Shown one piece after another: positions 1-10,255 of a stretch of 64,000 nucleotides of DNA; the stretch's first letter is position 1, and every line of letters begins with the position of its first letter. The notes beneath the pieces were generated by a model that did not search any database, was not told the DNA's origin, and was given only the letters and a program-made list of their open reading frames with translations. The stretch comes from Eupeodes corollae (lineage: Eukaryota > Arthropoda > Insecta > Diptera > Syrphidae), in assembly GCF_945859685.1 (NCBI RefSeq), contig NC_079147.1, forward strand, positions 128,830,238-128,894,237, given 5' to 3'. A program made the position numbers and the translations under genes.

Positions 1-184
1 GAGTTTCTAGTTGTTTGAGAACATTCTGCTGTTCTTGCTTTTGGTCGCTTCTTTGGGTTTCTAGTTGTTTTAGGACATCATTCCTTTGAGTTTCGGCTAA
101 AAGAACTGACACCATGTTAGATAAGGCAACATTTGTATTTGCCTCTTCCACTTTTTCTTCTAATTCAAAAGCAAATGTATTCCC
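1..184 (-). pseudogene. possible LTR-retrotransposon gag coiled-coil fragment
   Basis: A minus-strand frame is open from about 184 to the left edge of the window. It is rich in E, K, Q and L, with the block LKQLET occurring twice about 17 residues apart, which suggests a coiled coil. Such segments occur in the Gag of Ty3/gypsy elements, and gypsy debris follows directly on the right. No catalytic or zinc-knuckle motif is visible in this short piece, so the assignment rests on composition and neighbourhood only. It could equally be part of an unrelated coiled-coil protein. Confidence 0.25.
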
Positions 185-309
185 TTATTCTACCACCAAA
201 GTAATATTCGGCTTGGTCCGACAATTAAAACTTATTCACATTTTTAAATAAAACACAAATTTGGTTTATTCAAATCACTCAAAAACTTATTTTTTAAACA
301 CTTCCATTT

Positions 310-352
310 ATTACTTTTCAAACACAGTCATCATTACTTTTCAAACACAGTC
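310..352. repeat. 20-bp direct duplication, period 23
   Basis: The 20-bp sequence beginning attacttttcaaac is repeated after a 3-bp spacer. It lies in the AT-rich stretch just upstream of the gypsy pol tail and has no evident function. Confidence 0.7.
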
Positions 353-380
353 TTTACTTTATCGCAGTTCACAATGAATA

Positions 381-611
381 ATGACTTCGCGATCGTATTT
401 AATTCAGGATGAAAATAATCAGATTTATCGACGTAATAGGCAGCAAATTAGAAAGGTTCCCTCGCCGCCGAACAAACCAATTGTTGAAACTTTGTTGGAT
501 TCACAAAGTAGTCCATCAAGTGATGGTTCAGTTTTGAGTCCTGAATGTGATAACGAAGATCATATTTTAGTTTCAAAAAATATTGAAGGTATATATTTTA
601 CATTATTATGA
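381..611 (+). pseudogene. Ty3/gypsy pol C-terminal tail (fragment)
   Basis: This short open frame contains RSYLIQDENNQIYRRNRQQI near its start. It matches the pattern at the extreme C-terminus of many Ty3/gypsy integrases, where an R-S-Y motif is followed by an R-R-N-R motif. The next part is serine- and proline-rich. No catalytic integrase core precedes it, so this is a 3' remnant. The region after it up to about 840 is AT-rich and shows no recognisable gene. The family call is from motif memory and is moderate at best. Confidence 0.45.
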
Positions 612-842
612 TTAGATATATTAAACAGCTTAGTATTATAATAATATATATTAAAAGGGAGATGTTAAAGTAAGTATTATAACTAATAACTAAGTATAAC
701 AACATGTAAACTAACTAAGTAGGTACATGCTTATATAACGTCAACATTATCATAATAAAGTCAGTTATATCTTGTCAGCCGTGTGTTTCACTTGTATAAT
801 ATAATATAATAATAAGGTCCATCATACATATGCCAACTTGTC

Positions 843-1154
843 GGACGTACCCATAAGGAAGGCTAAATGCGAGGAGCTTTTAAAAAAGTTTGAAATACTC
901 CAAATTTAATTCGATGCCAATCGAACAAAAATTAAGTGTTGATGGTATTGGCGAAGAGGACTACTTCAAAAATAAAATTTTTGAAAGTACGATGCAAAAG
1001 TTGCAAAAAATAATCCTCAAAATGCTTCAAGGTCTTGCTGGTAAAATACCAGTACAAACAGAAGACCTACCCTCAAGGAATGAAAAACCCAAAGCAATTG
1101 GAGACCTTGATATAAAAAGATTTAAAAGGATAATAAATATTCTTAAAAGAAAAA
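843..1154 (+). pseudogene. possible BEL/Pao gag N-terminal fragment
   Basis: In mixed frames this stretch encodes CEELLKKFEIL, then EEDYFKNKIFESTMQKLQKI. This resembles the helical N-terminal part of BEL/Pao Gag, with its acidic 'DYF-K-F' segment. It ends where the Penelope-like piece begins, and clear BEL/Pao gag resumes at 1773, so the Penelope piece may have inserted into a BEL copy. A frameshift lies near 900. The call is tentative because the homology is short. Confidence 0.3.
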
Positions 1155-1211
1155 TACTTATGTGTATAGGAAAAATTAGGTTTTCCTTCGGCTTTTTTGG
1201 TCACTTTGATC
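1155..1211 (+). repeat. left arm of 57-bp inverted repeat
   Basis: This arm starts tacttatgtgtataggaa and ends ggtcactttgatc. It is the reverse complement of 1605-1661 apart from one extra T in a T-run. It sits at the truncated 5' edge of the Penelope-like fragment. Confidence 0.85.
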
Positions 1212-1530
1212 TCCGGATTTCGATTGTGTTAAAGTTCTTCAAACGGAAAAACATACTTCCAAGCGATATACACTCGAAACGCTCCATATCCTGAACAACA
1301 AAAACAATATGAATCGCAAGCAAGACACACAGAGTATATCATCTGTATATTGCTCACTTGTTTCCTCATAAGAGTTTTTTCTTTGTTTTTTTGTAGTTAT
1401 AGACTGAACTTCTTAATTAGAAGTGTTTTTTTACATTGTTTTAAAATTTAATTGTTAAATTGTAAGTTTTTTCTTATTCTTGTTGTCCACAATATTGTAC
1501 TATGTGTTTTATATTTCATGTTTAATAAAG

Positions 1531-1572
1531 TTCCCCTGAGGAAGGCAGCAACCCCTGCCGAAACGTCGGGAA
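1531..1572 (+). ncRNA. hammerhead-like ribozyme fold in Penelope-like 3' region
   Basis: The segment contains CTGAGGA (1536-1542), a stem GGCAG/CTGCC (1544-1548 with 1555-1559) with a six-base loop, then GAAAC (1560-1564) and GTC (1565-1567). The flanks TTCCC (1531-1535) and GGGAA (1568-1572) are fully complementary and would close stem I. This matches the hammerhead order stem I, CUGANGA, stem II, GAAA, stem III, NUH, stem I, with predicted cleavage after 1567. Stem III would be only A-C/G-U with no loop. Such a stem could form only between two molecules, because ACGU is self-complementary. One base (A1543) is extra between the core and stem II. Hammerheads are known in Penelope-like elements. 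Activity here is inferred. Confidence 0.6.
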
Positions 1573-1604
1573 AAGTTAATGTAACAACCTTGTTTCATTG
1601 CCAC

Positions 1605-1661
1605 GATCAAAGTGACCAAAAAAAGCCGAAGGAAAACCTAATTTTTCCTATACACATAAGT
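1605..1661 (+). repeat. right arm of 57-bp inverted repeat
   Basis: Reverse complement of 1155-1211 with a single one-base indel. It lies 33 bp downstream of the hammerhead-like fold, at the presumed 3' end of the Penelope-like fragment. Confidence 0.85.
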
Positions 1662-1772
1662 ATATATTCATTGGTCAATACATTATCTTTTAAAAAAAAA
1701 ATCGACGATCTTCAAATACTGGGAGCAGTGGATACAGCCAATATAAGATATTTGTAAATCTTATTTGAAGAG

Positions 1773-3239
1773 ATGAAAAATCTCTATACCAACAAGCTCT
1801 CAGACTTCAATAATGAAGAAGTGGAAGAACTATATTACGGAATGCTTGATGAGTATTTTGAAGAGCTTCCCAAGTTGATGAATGGCTCGAAAAATAAAGA
1901 GCCAAAGTTAACGCACTATTCCAATTTGGAATTGGAAAAAATTAAAATTCCCGAACTCTATGGTAAAGTAAAAGAGTGGGCAACGTTCCACAATCTATTC
2001 AAAGATATGGTTCACAACAACACGCGGATGGCAAACACTGAAAAGATGCTACGATTAAGCGGATGTTAAGGCGAAGCAGCGAGATTAATTCAACATTTAA
2101 ATATATTAAGTGAAAACTATGATGCAGCTTGGTTTTTACTGAAGCAAAGATACTACAATAAACGTATTTTGTTTACAACACAGTGGGACAGACTTCTGGA
2201 CCAAAAAGTCATAAACAGTGACAATGCAGAGAGCGTAAGAGAACTGCTAGACACCAAAAATGAGTGCCTTAACGCTATTAAATCTCTTTATGTGCAAATA
2301 GAAGAGGCGTATCCTTTTATTGCCCGCATAATTGTTCGGAAATTAGAAAATGATGGTCTTAAATTGTATGAACAAACCATAAGGAAATCCAAAGAAATTC
2401 AGACATTAAAAGACTTCGATAAACAACACCAGACTTTGAAGGCGGTGACCGAAAATGAACCATTGTTCAAAAGCAGCAAACAGCCAATTTTCAAAGCACA
2501 TCATACGGTGAGGACCAAAAATAAGGTGAAAAGTAAACCCGTGTGTAATTATTGTAAACTCACTAATCACACAACCATTGAATGCCGACAATTCATGGGA
2601 ACCAGTGCTGAAAACCGAAGAGCATTTACAAGAGACCAAAAGATTTGCTACAAATGCCTCAACCTCAAATGGGGAGAAGTTAAATGTAAACTTTTTTACA
2701 GAGTTCATCATGAGCTACTGCATCTAGAAGATCCAAATGAATAGAGCAGAGACAACCGTAATTCTGGCAACGGCTCAAGTAATGGCCAAAGCATATAATA
2801 GAGAACAAATACTATTAAGAGCACTTATTGATCAAGGCTCACAAATAGCGTATATATCTGAAGAAGCAGTACAGATATTGGGCATTCCTCGAATCAAAAC
2901 TAACTTAAAGATTCATGGTCTAGGTAAAGCAGTAGTTGGAGAATCATGACATAAGGTGGAGGTAAAACTAAAGCCAAGATTCTTAAGCAACTATGAAGAG
3001 AATGTAGAAGCTATTGTTCTTCCATCCTTAACTATTGCCAAGCCAGAAAGATCGTTTAAATATGAGATTAAAAAATGGAACAATTATATTTTGGCTGATC
3101 CACTGTTCAACAAATCTGACAGAATAGACATGGTGATTGGAGGCAACATCTTTGGTAGGATACTGCAAGATGGTGTCAAAAAATCCAAGGGCATCATTGG
3201 ACAAGCAACTAAATTTTGGTGGATTTTAAAAACCAACTG
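1773..3239 (+). pseudogene. BEL/Pao retrotransposon gag-protease remnant
   Basis: Three frames carry successive BEL/Pao segments. The first (about 1773-2069) has IKIPELYGKVKEWATFHNLF, the Gag block that in BEL elements precedes a DMVHNN-like motif. Its continuation GEAARLIQHL follows an in-frame stop at 2067-2069. The next (2169-2744) covers the Gag C-terminal half and two degraded cysteine clusters, CNYCKLTNHTTIEC and CYKCLNLKWGEVKC. The last (2737-3239) is protease-like, with LLRALIDQGSQIAYISEEA. Here the catalytic D-(T/S)-G appears as DQG, so the active site is altered. There is a stop at 2947-2949. The element is dead and its pol is missing, apart from the integrase-like piece that follows at 3225. 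Confidence 0.75.
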
Positions 3240-3660
3240 ACCTTAAAATATAAGCTCCTAAAATTCTCCCCTTTTATTGACAATTATGGACTTTTTTCGA
3301 CTTGGAGGAAGAATAAAAAACAATAGTTTTTTACCATATAAAATACCCTCTTATTGTTCGTAGCACTAATAAAATGTCCTCCCTCATTATCACAGATATT
3401 CATAAAAATCATCAAGATCGGTGTACAAAATGTTTCATGCAACGTAAGCTTACAACCTCGCAGTTAATTTGTCATTTCCATCGCAACGAATTAAACCGAG
3501 TGGTCCGTTTTTGAATTCTTATTGTGAATATGCTTGCCCATTAACCATATAGCTATCACGTTCTCGCAAACCTAAATTTTCAAAGGCTGCTTCGCTCGTT
3601 GAATACAATATTGCATGGCATTTTATTCTAACCTCTGCTAGCCCTAGAATTTCAAACTAA
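3225..3660 (+). repeat. copy 1 of a ~430-bp direct repeat with BEL/Pao integrase-like start
   Basis: This segment is repeated with scattered differences at 7985-8412. Its first part translates as LLKFSPFIDNYG, then after a one-base shift LGGRIKNNSFLPYKIP. This is the pattern that opens the integrase region of BEL/Pao pol ('L-PF-D--GLLR-GGR', then '-LPY---P'). The second part has no convincing frame. Copy 2 lacks about 20 bp present here around 3465-3485. The two copies flank the inverted gypsy relic and the Tc1 relic. Confidence 0.65.
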
Positions 3661-5963
3661 TCGAAACTGGGAAACGGGCGGGGATGCTTTTGTGGAACTA
3701 AAAAGTTCCCTAAGAGGTTGGTGGTCACTATATATTGTAAACTTTTTGCCATATATATATTGATGAAAGTTTTTCACAGAGAATATTATGGCTAGCCCTT
3801 CTCTATGGAGTTGGGAGTAATTTTTTTCTACATTGCTTAACGTACTAGATACAAATAAAACTGGGCGCTCAACGCCATCAATCACGTGAGATAAAACTCC
3901 TCCCACCCAATAGGGACTGGCGTCACAATGAAGAACAATTTCCTTTTGGGGGTCATTGTGAACTAAAAAATTATTTTCTACCAGCAATGCCCTACTTCTT
4001 TTCATAGCCTCATCGCATTCCTTTGATCATTCAAACTTAACGTTGTTCTTAGTAAGCGCATACAAAACGGCAAGCTCACTAGATAAGTTAGGTATGAATC
4101 GAGAGTAATAATTAATCAAACCTAAAAAAGATTTAAGTTTGTCTATATTTTGAGGAACCGGAGCCTTCTGAATGGCCTTAAACTTACTATCACTGGGTTT
4201 TATCCCCCCTTTTGTAATAATGTGACTCAATTTTGTCCCTAAGAAATTGGCACTTTTCCAAGTTTACCTTGACTTTGAACTTTTCCAGCCGTTTAAGCAC
4301 ATTCTCTAGATTTTGTTTGCAATCTGTTTCGCCTTGGCCATCAATCAAAATATCATCCAAATAACACTGAACATTAGGTATGCCTCTCAGAATTTCGTAT
4401 ATTGTGGCCTGAAAAATTACCGGTGCACATTTTATGCCAAAAATTAGTCGTATCATCTTTCACCAAACGCTCTAACTCCTTCTCTACAGCTTTCCGCAAG
4501 CCGTACGGCACCGAATATGGTTTGCAAAAAATTGGAGAAATGTTCTTCTAATATAATTCTAGCTTTAATTTTTTTTTTGGGATCGCACTTGTTCGAAAAA
4601 ACAAATGTAAATTTTGTCGATATATACTTCAACAGTTTCTCCTCCCCGTCTCTGGCCCATTATAAACTACTAACTGCACAACCCTGAAAACTGTCTCTCC
4701 AGCCAAAAAACAGTTTGTCTAACCAGGAACGGCCCAACAAACGGGTAAAAGGCTTATCATCATCGAGCACCATCATTTCTAACCGGATGTCTAACCTTCA
4801 CTAACATATATCCAACAACATCAACCGAGTTCCCCGAAATCAGATGCAAATTTTGATTTACTATTTTTAATTTTTTTTTCAAAAAATGTTTCATAAGTTG
4901 TTCCGTGTATTACATGCACCAGTATCAATCTCAAATGACAAAATTTTAGTATCGCAAGACACTTGAATGTACAGAGGACGATTACCTAAGTTTAAAAAAT
5001 TTAAACTGTTGGAATGATAGGTCTCAAATTCATTTATTGAACAATCATAGTCATACATATTATTCTGACCAAAAGTCACATTATTTATGTAATTAAAACT
5101 TACACTTTTATACGTTTTTTTGATTTATTTTCCCCGTTATGATTTTACTGTACCCCTGCTTGCGATTCACATTCTCTTCTTTCTTTTTATATTAATGTTT
5201 AGCCAAATAACCCCACTCCCTGCAGTAAAAACAATGAAAATTTGTACGATCATACCTATTGTTGTTCTTAAGACTATTCGATGAAGATTGCCCCTCCTTC
5301 TCTTTCGCACTTTCTCGACCCATACCACGCTCCACATGCGCTCTGTTCACCATCTGTTGATCGCTCGCCCTCGCCCCCCATGTTATTTAATTCCTGTTCC
5401 ACCATTTCCATATTTAACGCTAATTCGCAGCTCACATTGAATAATTTGGATGAAGCATTTATCAATTTGGAATGAATTTTTTAATTTCTAATACCCATGA
5501 AGAAGCGATCTCTTAGCGCTTCATCTAAGAAAGCATTATATGAACACGTGTCTGCTAGACCTTTAATTGCCACTATAGTCTGCTAACGTCTCATCTGGAT
5601 TTTGGTTTCTAGCAAAGAATTTAAAGCGTTCCGCTGTTGCATTTCTTTTTGAAGAAAAATGTGTTTTAAGTAAGTTTACTAGCTCCTCAAAATTCAATTC
5701 TTCCGGCGTCTTAGGTGATGTCAAGCATTTCATAACCTTGTACAAATCGGAACACCAATTGCAATTAAAAACGACTTTTTGTCTCCACTCTCTTCAATTT
5801 TGTTTAGTTTTCACAGATTCTTCAATCGGTCAATGTATGAGTCAAAATCATCGCCAGTATTAATATACTCTATTCGACCAATAAAATTCGACATTTTAGG
5901 CACAATCGTCAGTATCCGCACTACTTTGTCTTCGTTTTTTATTTCTGAATTGTCTTTTTTCAT
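3640..5963 (-). pseudogene. inverted Ty3/gypsy retrotransposon relic (gag to RNase H)
   Basis: Reading leftward from an ATG at 5963, Gag begins MKKDNSEIKNEDKVVRI and continues through an ERFKFFARNQNPDETLADY block (about 5580). A degraded zinc knuckle CFYCREWGYLAKH follows near 5210. A protease frame (4891-5079) keeps the aspartic motif IDTGA. Reverse transcriptase starts with PYGLRKAVEKELERLVKDD (about 4450-4510). It then jumps directly to FGIKCAPVIFQATIYEILRG and a YLDD active-site box (4190-4456), so the fingers and first palm segment are deleted. RT thumb and connection lie at 4027-4230. RNase H (3652-4005) has LHCDASPYWVGGVLSH and IYSDHQPL. Integrase is absent. Stops and frameshifts separate every domain. 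Confidence 0.85.
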
Positions 5964-6234
5964 TTAACTTTTAAAAATGCACTTTTTTATTTTTTTTTTA
6001 CATGGATTTGATTAATCCTCGTCCCAATGATGTACAGTTGGGCTTATAAAAAAAGTAGTACTGATCACATTTTATTAGATTGTCAATTATTTTAAGAACG
6101 GAAATTCTTCCAAAAAAAAAATTAACATGTTGCTTGCATCTAACGGTCTTTCGTTTTCATATTAAAGACATTTAGCTTAAAGTTATACTCTACTTTTGCC
6201 GGCGAACACAAATTATTTCAAATTCTCTGGATAT

Positions 6235-7424
6235 AGAGTGTTCATAAAAATAGCAGTGCTTTTGATTTTATAATTAAGAAGGCTAAAAATACATTTTTTT
6301 TTTAATTTTCGGGAAGTACATATTTTACTATTTAAAGTTTTAAGTATTTTTAACATACTTGTATATAAAAAACTAATAAATATTGGCTCAAAAATAAACA
6401 ATGGGACGGTCAAGACACTGCACCGAAGTAATTCGAAAACCTATTTAAAAACTGCGTTTGGAGGGAAAAACCTACCAAAATATTCCAGACATCCTAGGCT
6501 GCTCAGCAAAAAATGTAACGCCTTTAAATGGCAAAATAAACCGAAAACGTGAGGCCCAAAAAGGATGACTACTGAAAGAACTGACAGAAAAATTGTTCAA
6601 TTAGCAAAACAGAACCCTTACATAAGCTCTAGGAAAATAAGAAATGGACTTCAACTATCTGTTAGCGCTGTCAGAACACAAAGACGTCTTTTATAAGCGA
6701 AGTTACCAACCCGAAGTCCACGCAAGGTACCATTCTTGACAAAAAGGCATGTGGCAAAGATCATGGATTTTGTTAAAGCACATAGAGAGTGGGCAAAAGA
6801 ATAATATATAGGAATGTTCTATGGAGCGGTGAAAGCAAAGACCATAAAATGCAGCATACGATCCACGGTACACTATTAAAACAGTGAAGCATGGTGGAGA
6901 GAAAACTATGAAATGGGCTTGCTTTATATATTACGAGGTCGGGCCTAATAATCTCATCGGGGATATAAAAGATTCAACCGAGTATGTGAAAATTCTCGAG
7001 GAGGTTATGTTACCCTACACTGAAGGGGAAATGCCATTAGTTTGGGTATACCAACAAGACTATGACCCAAAGCATACATCAAAAAAGACAAAATCATGGT
7101 TTGCACAGAAGAAGATATCCGTTATGGAGTGGATCGCTCAATTCCACGACCTTAACCCCATCGAAAATATGTGGAGGGGATGTTAAGTACGCAGTTCATG
7201 AAGAAAAACCCAAGATTTGTGGAACGCAATACCAGTCGAGAGTTGTCAGGTTTAAGAGGAACCCGTAGATGCGAGGCAGTCATAAAAAACAATGGTTATG
7301 CAACAAAGTACTAATTGTAAGCTAACATTATTTGCATACTTTCATATTACTTTTTGCAGTTTTTCTTACTTCTTACGTAATAGATAAAGTACTTTGTCAT
7401 GCACTGCTATTTTTATGAACAGCC
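6235..7424 (+). mobile_element. Tc1-like DNA transposon, inactivated
   Basis: Terminal inverted repeats of at least 21 bp (core tgttcataaaaatagcagtgc) lie at about 6235-6259 and 7401-7424, each next to TA-rich flanks as expected for TA-targeting Tc1/mariner elements. The transposase would start at ATG 6401 with MGRSRHCTEVIRKPI. Its helix-turn-helix region includes EGKTYQNIPDILGCSAK. The catalytic region near 6884-7186 has VYQQDYDPKHTSKKTKSW and FHDLNPIENMW, the second and third acidic motifs of the DDE core. At least six in-frame stops and several shifts interrupt it. The length, about 1.2 kb, is shorter than intact Tc1 elements (about 1.6 kb). Confidence 0.85.
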
Positions 7425-7984
7425 ATATATTTAAAAAATGGTTTTTACTGTGACAAAGTTAACGGTAAAAAAACAATAATACTTATTTTCTGTTATTATG
7501 AATAAAATATTTTAGTTTGTTATTTGAAGTTTAATGAAATAAATTATAACGTTGATATTGAAGGCATTTTTGTATTATTTGGAGAGCACTGCTCTCCACG
7601 AGAGTAGGAAAGAAAACAACAAGTGCACTGTTCGGCTTAAGACTAAAAGCTTTATTCCATTATTCTTACATAATAACCTTATTGCTAAACTTACTCTAAC
7701 TCAACTAATACTACTCTAACTACAGTACGGTGGGCAAGTGTGAATACATATCAGCAATCAGATTTTCACGAAATGTTTGTCGAACAAAAACAATCACGTT
7801 GTGTTTGCTACTTTTAATAGTTCTGATATCAATCATTCGCTGATTCACAATATTTCGTCGTGGTATCGTGTATCGTGAACCAATGGTATAAGTTTATCTG
7901 AAATTAAATCTTCTCGAAAAACGAAAACGTATTTTAAAAGCCGTTCAATTAACATCATTCATGGCCAATATTCGTACCCCAATA
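7425..7984. other. no gene; AT-rich with a short palindrome
   Basis: I see no coding frame with recognisable content. A short palindrome, ggagagcactgctctcc, lies near 7580-7596. The stretch 7610-7730 has the look of an LTR or untranslated end, but no partner copy is present in the window. Confidence 0.5.
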
Positions 7985-8412
7985 ACTAAAAACCAACTGA
8001 CCTTAAAATATAAGCTCCTAAAATTCTCCCCTTTTATTGATAATTATGGACTTCTTCGACTTGAAGGAAGAATAAAAAACAATAGTTTCTTACCATATAA
8101 AATACCCTATTATTGTTCGTAGCACTAATAAAATATCCTCCCTCATTGTCACATATATTCATAAAAATCATCAAGATCGGTGTACAAAATGTTTCATGCA
8201 ACGTAAGCTTACAACCTCGCAACGAATTAAACCGAGTGGTCCGTTTTTGAATTCTTATTGTGACTATGCTGGCCCATTAACCATATAGCTATTACGTTCT
8301 CGCAAACCTAAATTTTCAAAGGCAGCTTCGCTCGTTGAATACAATATTTCATGGCATTTTATTCCAACCCTTGTTACCTAGCCTTGAATTTCAAACCAAT
8401 CGAAACAGGGTA
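7985..8412 (+). repeat. copy 2 of the ~430-bp direct repeat
   Basis: Direct copy of 3225-3660, beginning ctaaaaaccaactgacc and ending near caatcgaaac. It shares the junction between the BEL/Pao integrase-like part and the following non-coding part. It has a deletion of about 20 bp relative to copy 1. Confidence 0.75.
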
Positions 8413-9537
8413 TCCCTAAAATATGCAACAAAAAGACGGCAAACCTTACTATCAGATAATAATCGTTGCAGATACGGAGGCGTAAGGTTGGTTAAAAATC
8501 TTAGGTTGAGTAGAGTTTCTGAGACGCAACATTTTCACTTTAAAAGAAGAGATCAATCCGAGATAGATTCAGAAGAGTGAGATAGAGACTGATATTCGTG
8601 TCTTGGTGAGTTAGAGAACCATTAAAGTGATAGGAGCTTTGGTGGATTCTCTAAAATATGAAAATGAGTAGTGCGCAGGTTAACTAGGAAGCCTAGACTC
8701 AACATAAAACATTCAACACTTCTAAGCTGTAGAAGCCCGGTAGCCTAGAGTGTCTAGGCGCCGCACATCGACCCGTTTATGCAAAATTGCTTGCAATATG
8801 CATTTTTCTAGTGGGTCTATAATGCAAAACTTTTTAGCTCGCTGGATTCACAATTATTTGAAGCTCGAGTAATCTAAAAAAATATTCAATTTGGGTTACT
8901 GGTGTGCCTTATAGAGCAGGCCAAAGTTGAAGATTTTGTATGGTGATAATTTTTTTTTATTTTTTTTCTTAACTTTAATGTAAAAACGAGAAAAAGGGCT
9001 TTGAAACGCTTTTCTTTTTTATTTCATAATATGCATAATGGCATATATAATATGCCATTATTTAGATCGATAATTTAAAAAAATACAAATATTTTTTAAT
9101 TGTTTAATTTAATGTTTTTGGAACCACTAATTGTTGCACACTTTTTTGACTTCAAATTGTATAGAAAAATAAAGATTGAACGAGTGGTACTAAGATCACA
9201 ACTGATTCAGAATCCTTATTATTTCTTAACATAAATCCAAAAGATCAACTACGTTATTTTGCATCGAACTGAGGTAGGGGTTATTTGAATTGATGAAGTC
9301 AGTCATTTTTGTACCCTTTTTTTTATGGAAAATTCTTTGGAAGTATGATTTCTCTGTTTTGTGTGGATTTAAAAAAGATTATTTTATTTTAAAAAAATTA
9401 ATCATTTTTTATTTATATTTACTACCTTTAATTTTAAGAGTTTTAGAGGTTAATTTTTTAAATCCTGTAATAAAATTGTAAATAGTTTACGCGATATGCA
9501 AAAGGACACAAAAAAACTTCAATAAAGATGAATCAAT
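8413..9537. other. no recognisable gene; AT-rich spacer
   Basis: No coding frame here shows a known motif. Around 8680-8760 there is a short imperfect inverted repeat built on cctaga/tctagg. The right half is strongly AT-rich and leads into the Transib relic. Confidence 0.5.
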
Positions 9538-10255
9538 TGAGGACGAACATATTTACGAATATGGAACCTGTCCACTGCACGCTGGAATCATATGCATGGA
9601 ATTTATTTTGAAGCTTGCGTATACTTTTCGACAAGGAGGCGGAAAAAAAGAAGAAAACAAGGGATTCGAAGGTGTTTTCGCGATGAGCTTGGTCTAGATG
9701 TGGATAAACCAAAGCAAGGGTTTGGAAACACTAGTGACGGAAACACTGCAAGAAGATTTTTTGAACAGTCAGATGCAACTGCTTGAATAACTGGAGTGAA
9801 TGGAGAAGTAATAATGAGGCTCAAAGTAATATTGAAAGTTTTCAATTGCAAAGAAGTAGAGAATGCAGATAAATTTTGGGAGTATACTAAGAAAACGGCA
9901 GAGATTTAAAAACAACATTATTCTAAGAAACTACTCACACCTACTCCACACAAAATATTGGTTCATACTCAAAATATCATTGAACATCAATCACTACCAC
10001 TTGGAGAACTGTCAGAAGAAGCCCAGGAATGCAAAATAAAGATTACAAGAAATATCGATATCAGAATACGTGTAATGTTTCAAGGATTTGGCAGAATGAG
10101 GACATATTTAACATGCTTCCACCTTCTTAGGATCCACTTATTTCTTCCTTAAGGCATGTGAGAAGCCAAAAAGATCTGAAAGAACGATACTCTGCAGAAA
10201 TGAGGAGGTTATTACACATTTCCCCGGACTTAGGTGATAGTTTTCAAGAAATTTA
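9538..10255 (+). pseudogene. Transib (RAG1-like) transposase relic, C-terminal half
   Basis: Successive frames give YGTCPLHAGIICMEFILKLAY (about 9558-9620), then KPKQGFGNTSDGNTARRFFE (about 9706-9765). Next come TPTPHKILVH and LPLGELSEEAQE (about 9940-10030), and a C-terminal part with LISSLRHVRSQKDLKERYSA ending at TAG 10253-10255. In Transib transposases the 'DGNTARRFF' block corresponds to the NGNFARKL block of RAG1. The 'LSEEAxEA-NK' block contains the third catalytic acid. The N-terminal half with the two catalytic aspartates is missing, and there are several frameshifts and at least two stops. The same blocks occur in the second relic at 25990-27527, which supports the assignment. No terminal repeats were found. 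Confidence 0.7.

Larger units (their letters stand above)
1155..1661 (+). mobile_element. Penelope-like retroelement 3' fragment bounded by 57-bp inverted repeats
   Basis: Between 1210 and 1371 a 53-codon frame ends in a stop. It reads SPDFDCVKVLQTEKHTSKRY at its start and NMNRKQDTQSISSVYCSLV near its end. This is the pattern of the C-terminus of the GIY-YIG endonuclease of Penelope-like elements, which has a 'F-D-VK-L-E--Y--R--E-LHI' block and then a short tail with a T/D-S motif. About 230 bp of AT-rich 3' sequence follows, containing the hammerhead-like fold at 1531-1572. The whole piece lies between near-perfect inverted repeats at 1155-1211 and 1605-1661. The reverse transcriptase is absent, so the copy is 5'-truncated and inactive. 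Element boundaries are inferred from the inverted repeats. Confidence 0.6.
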
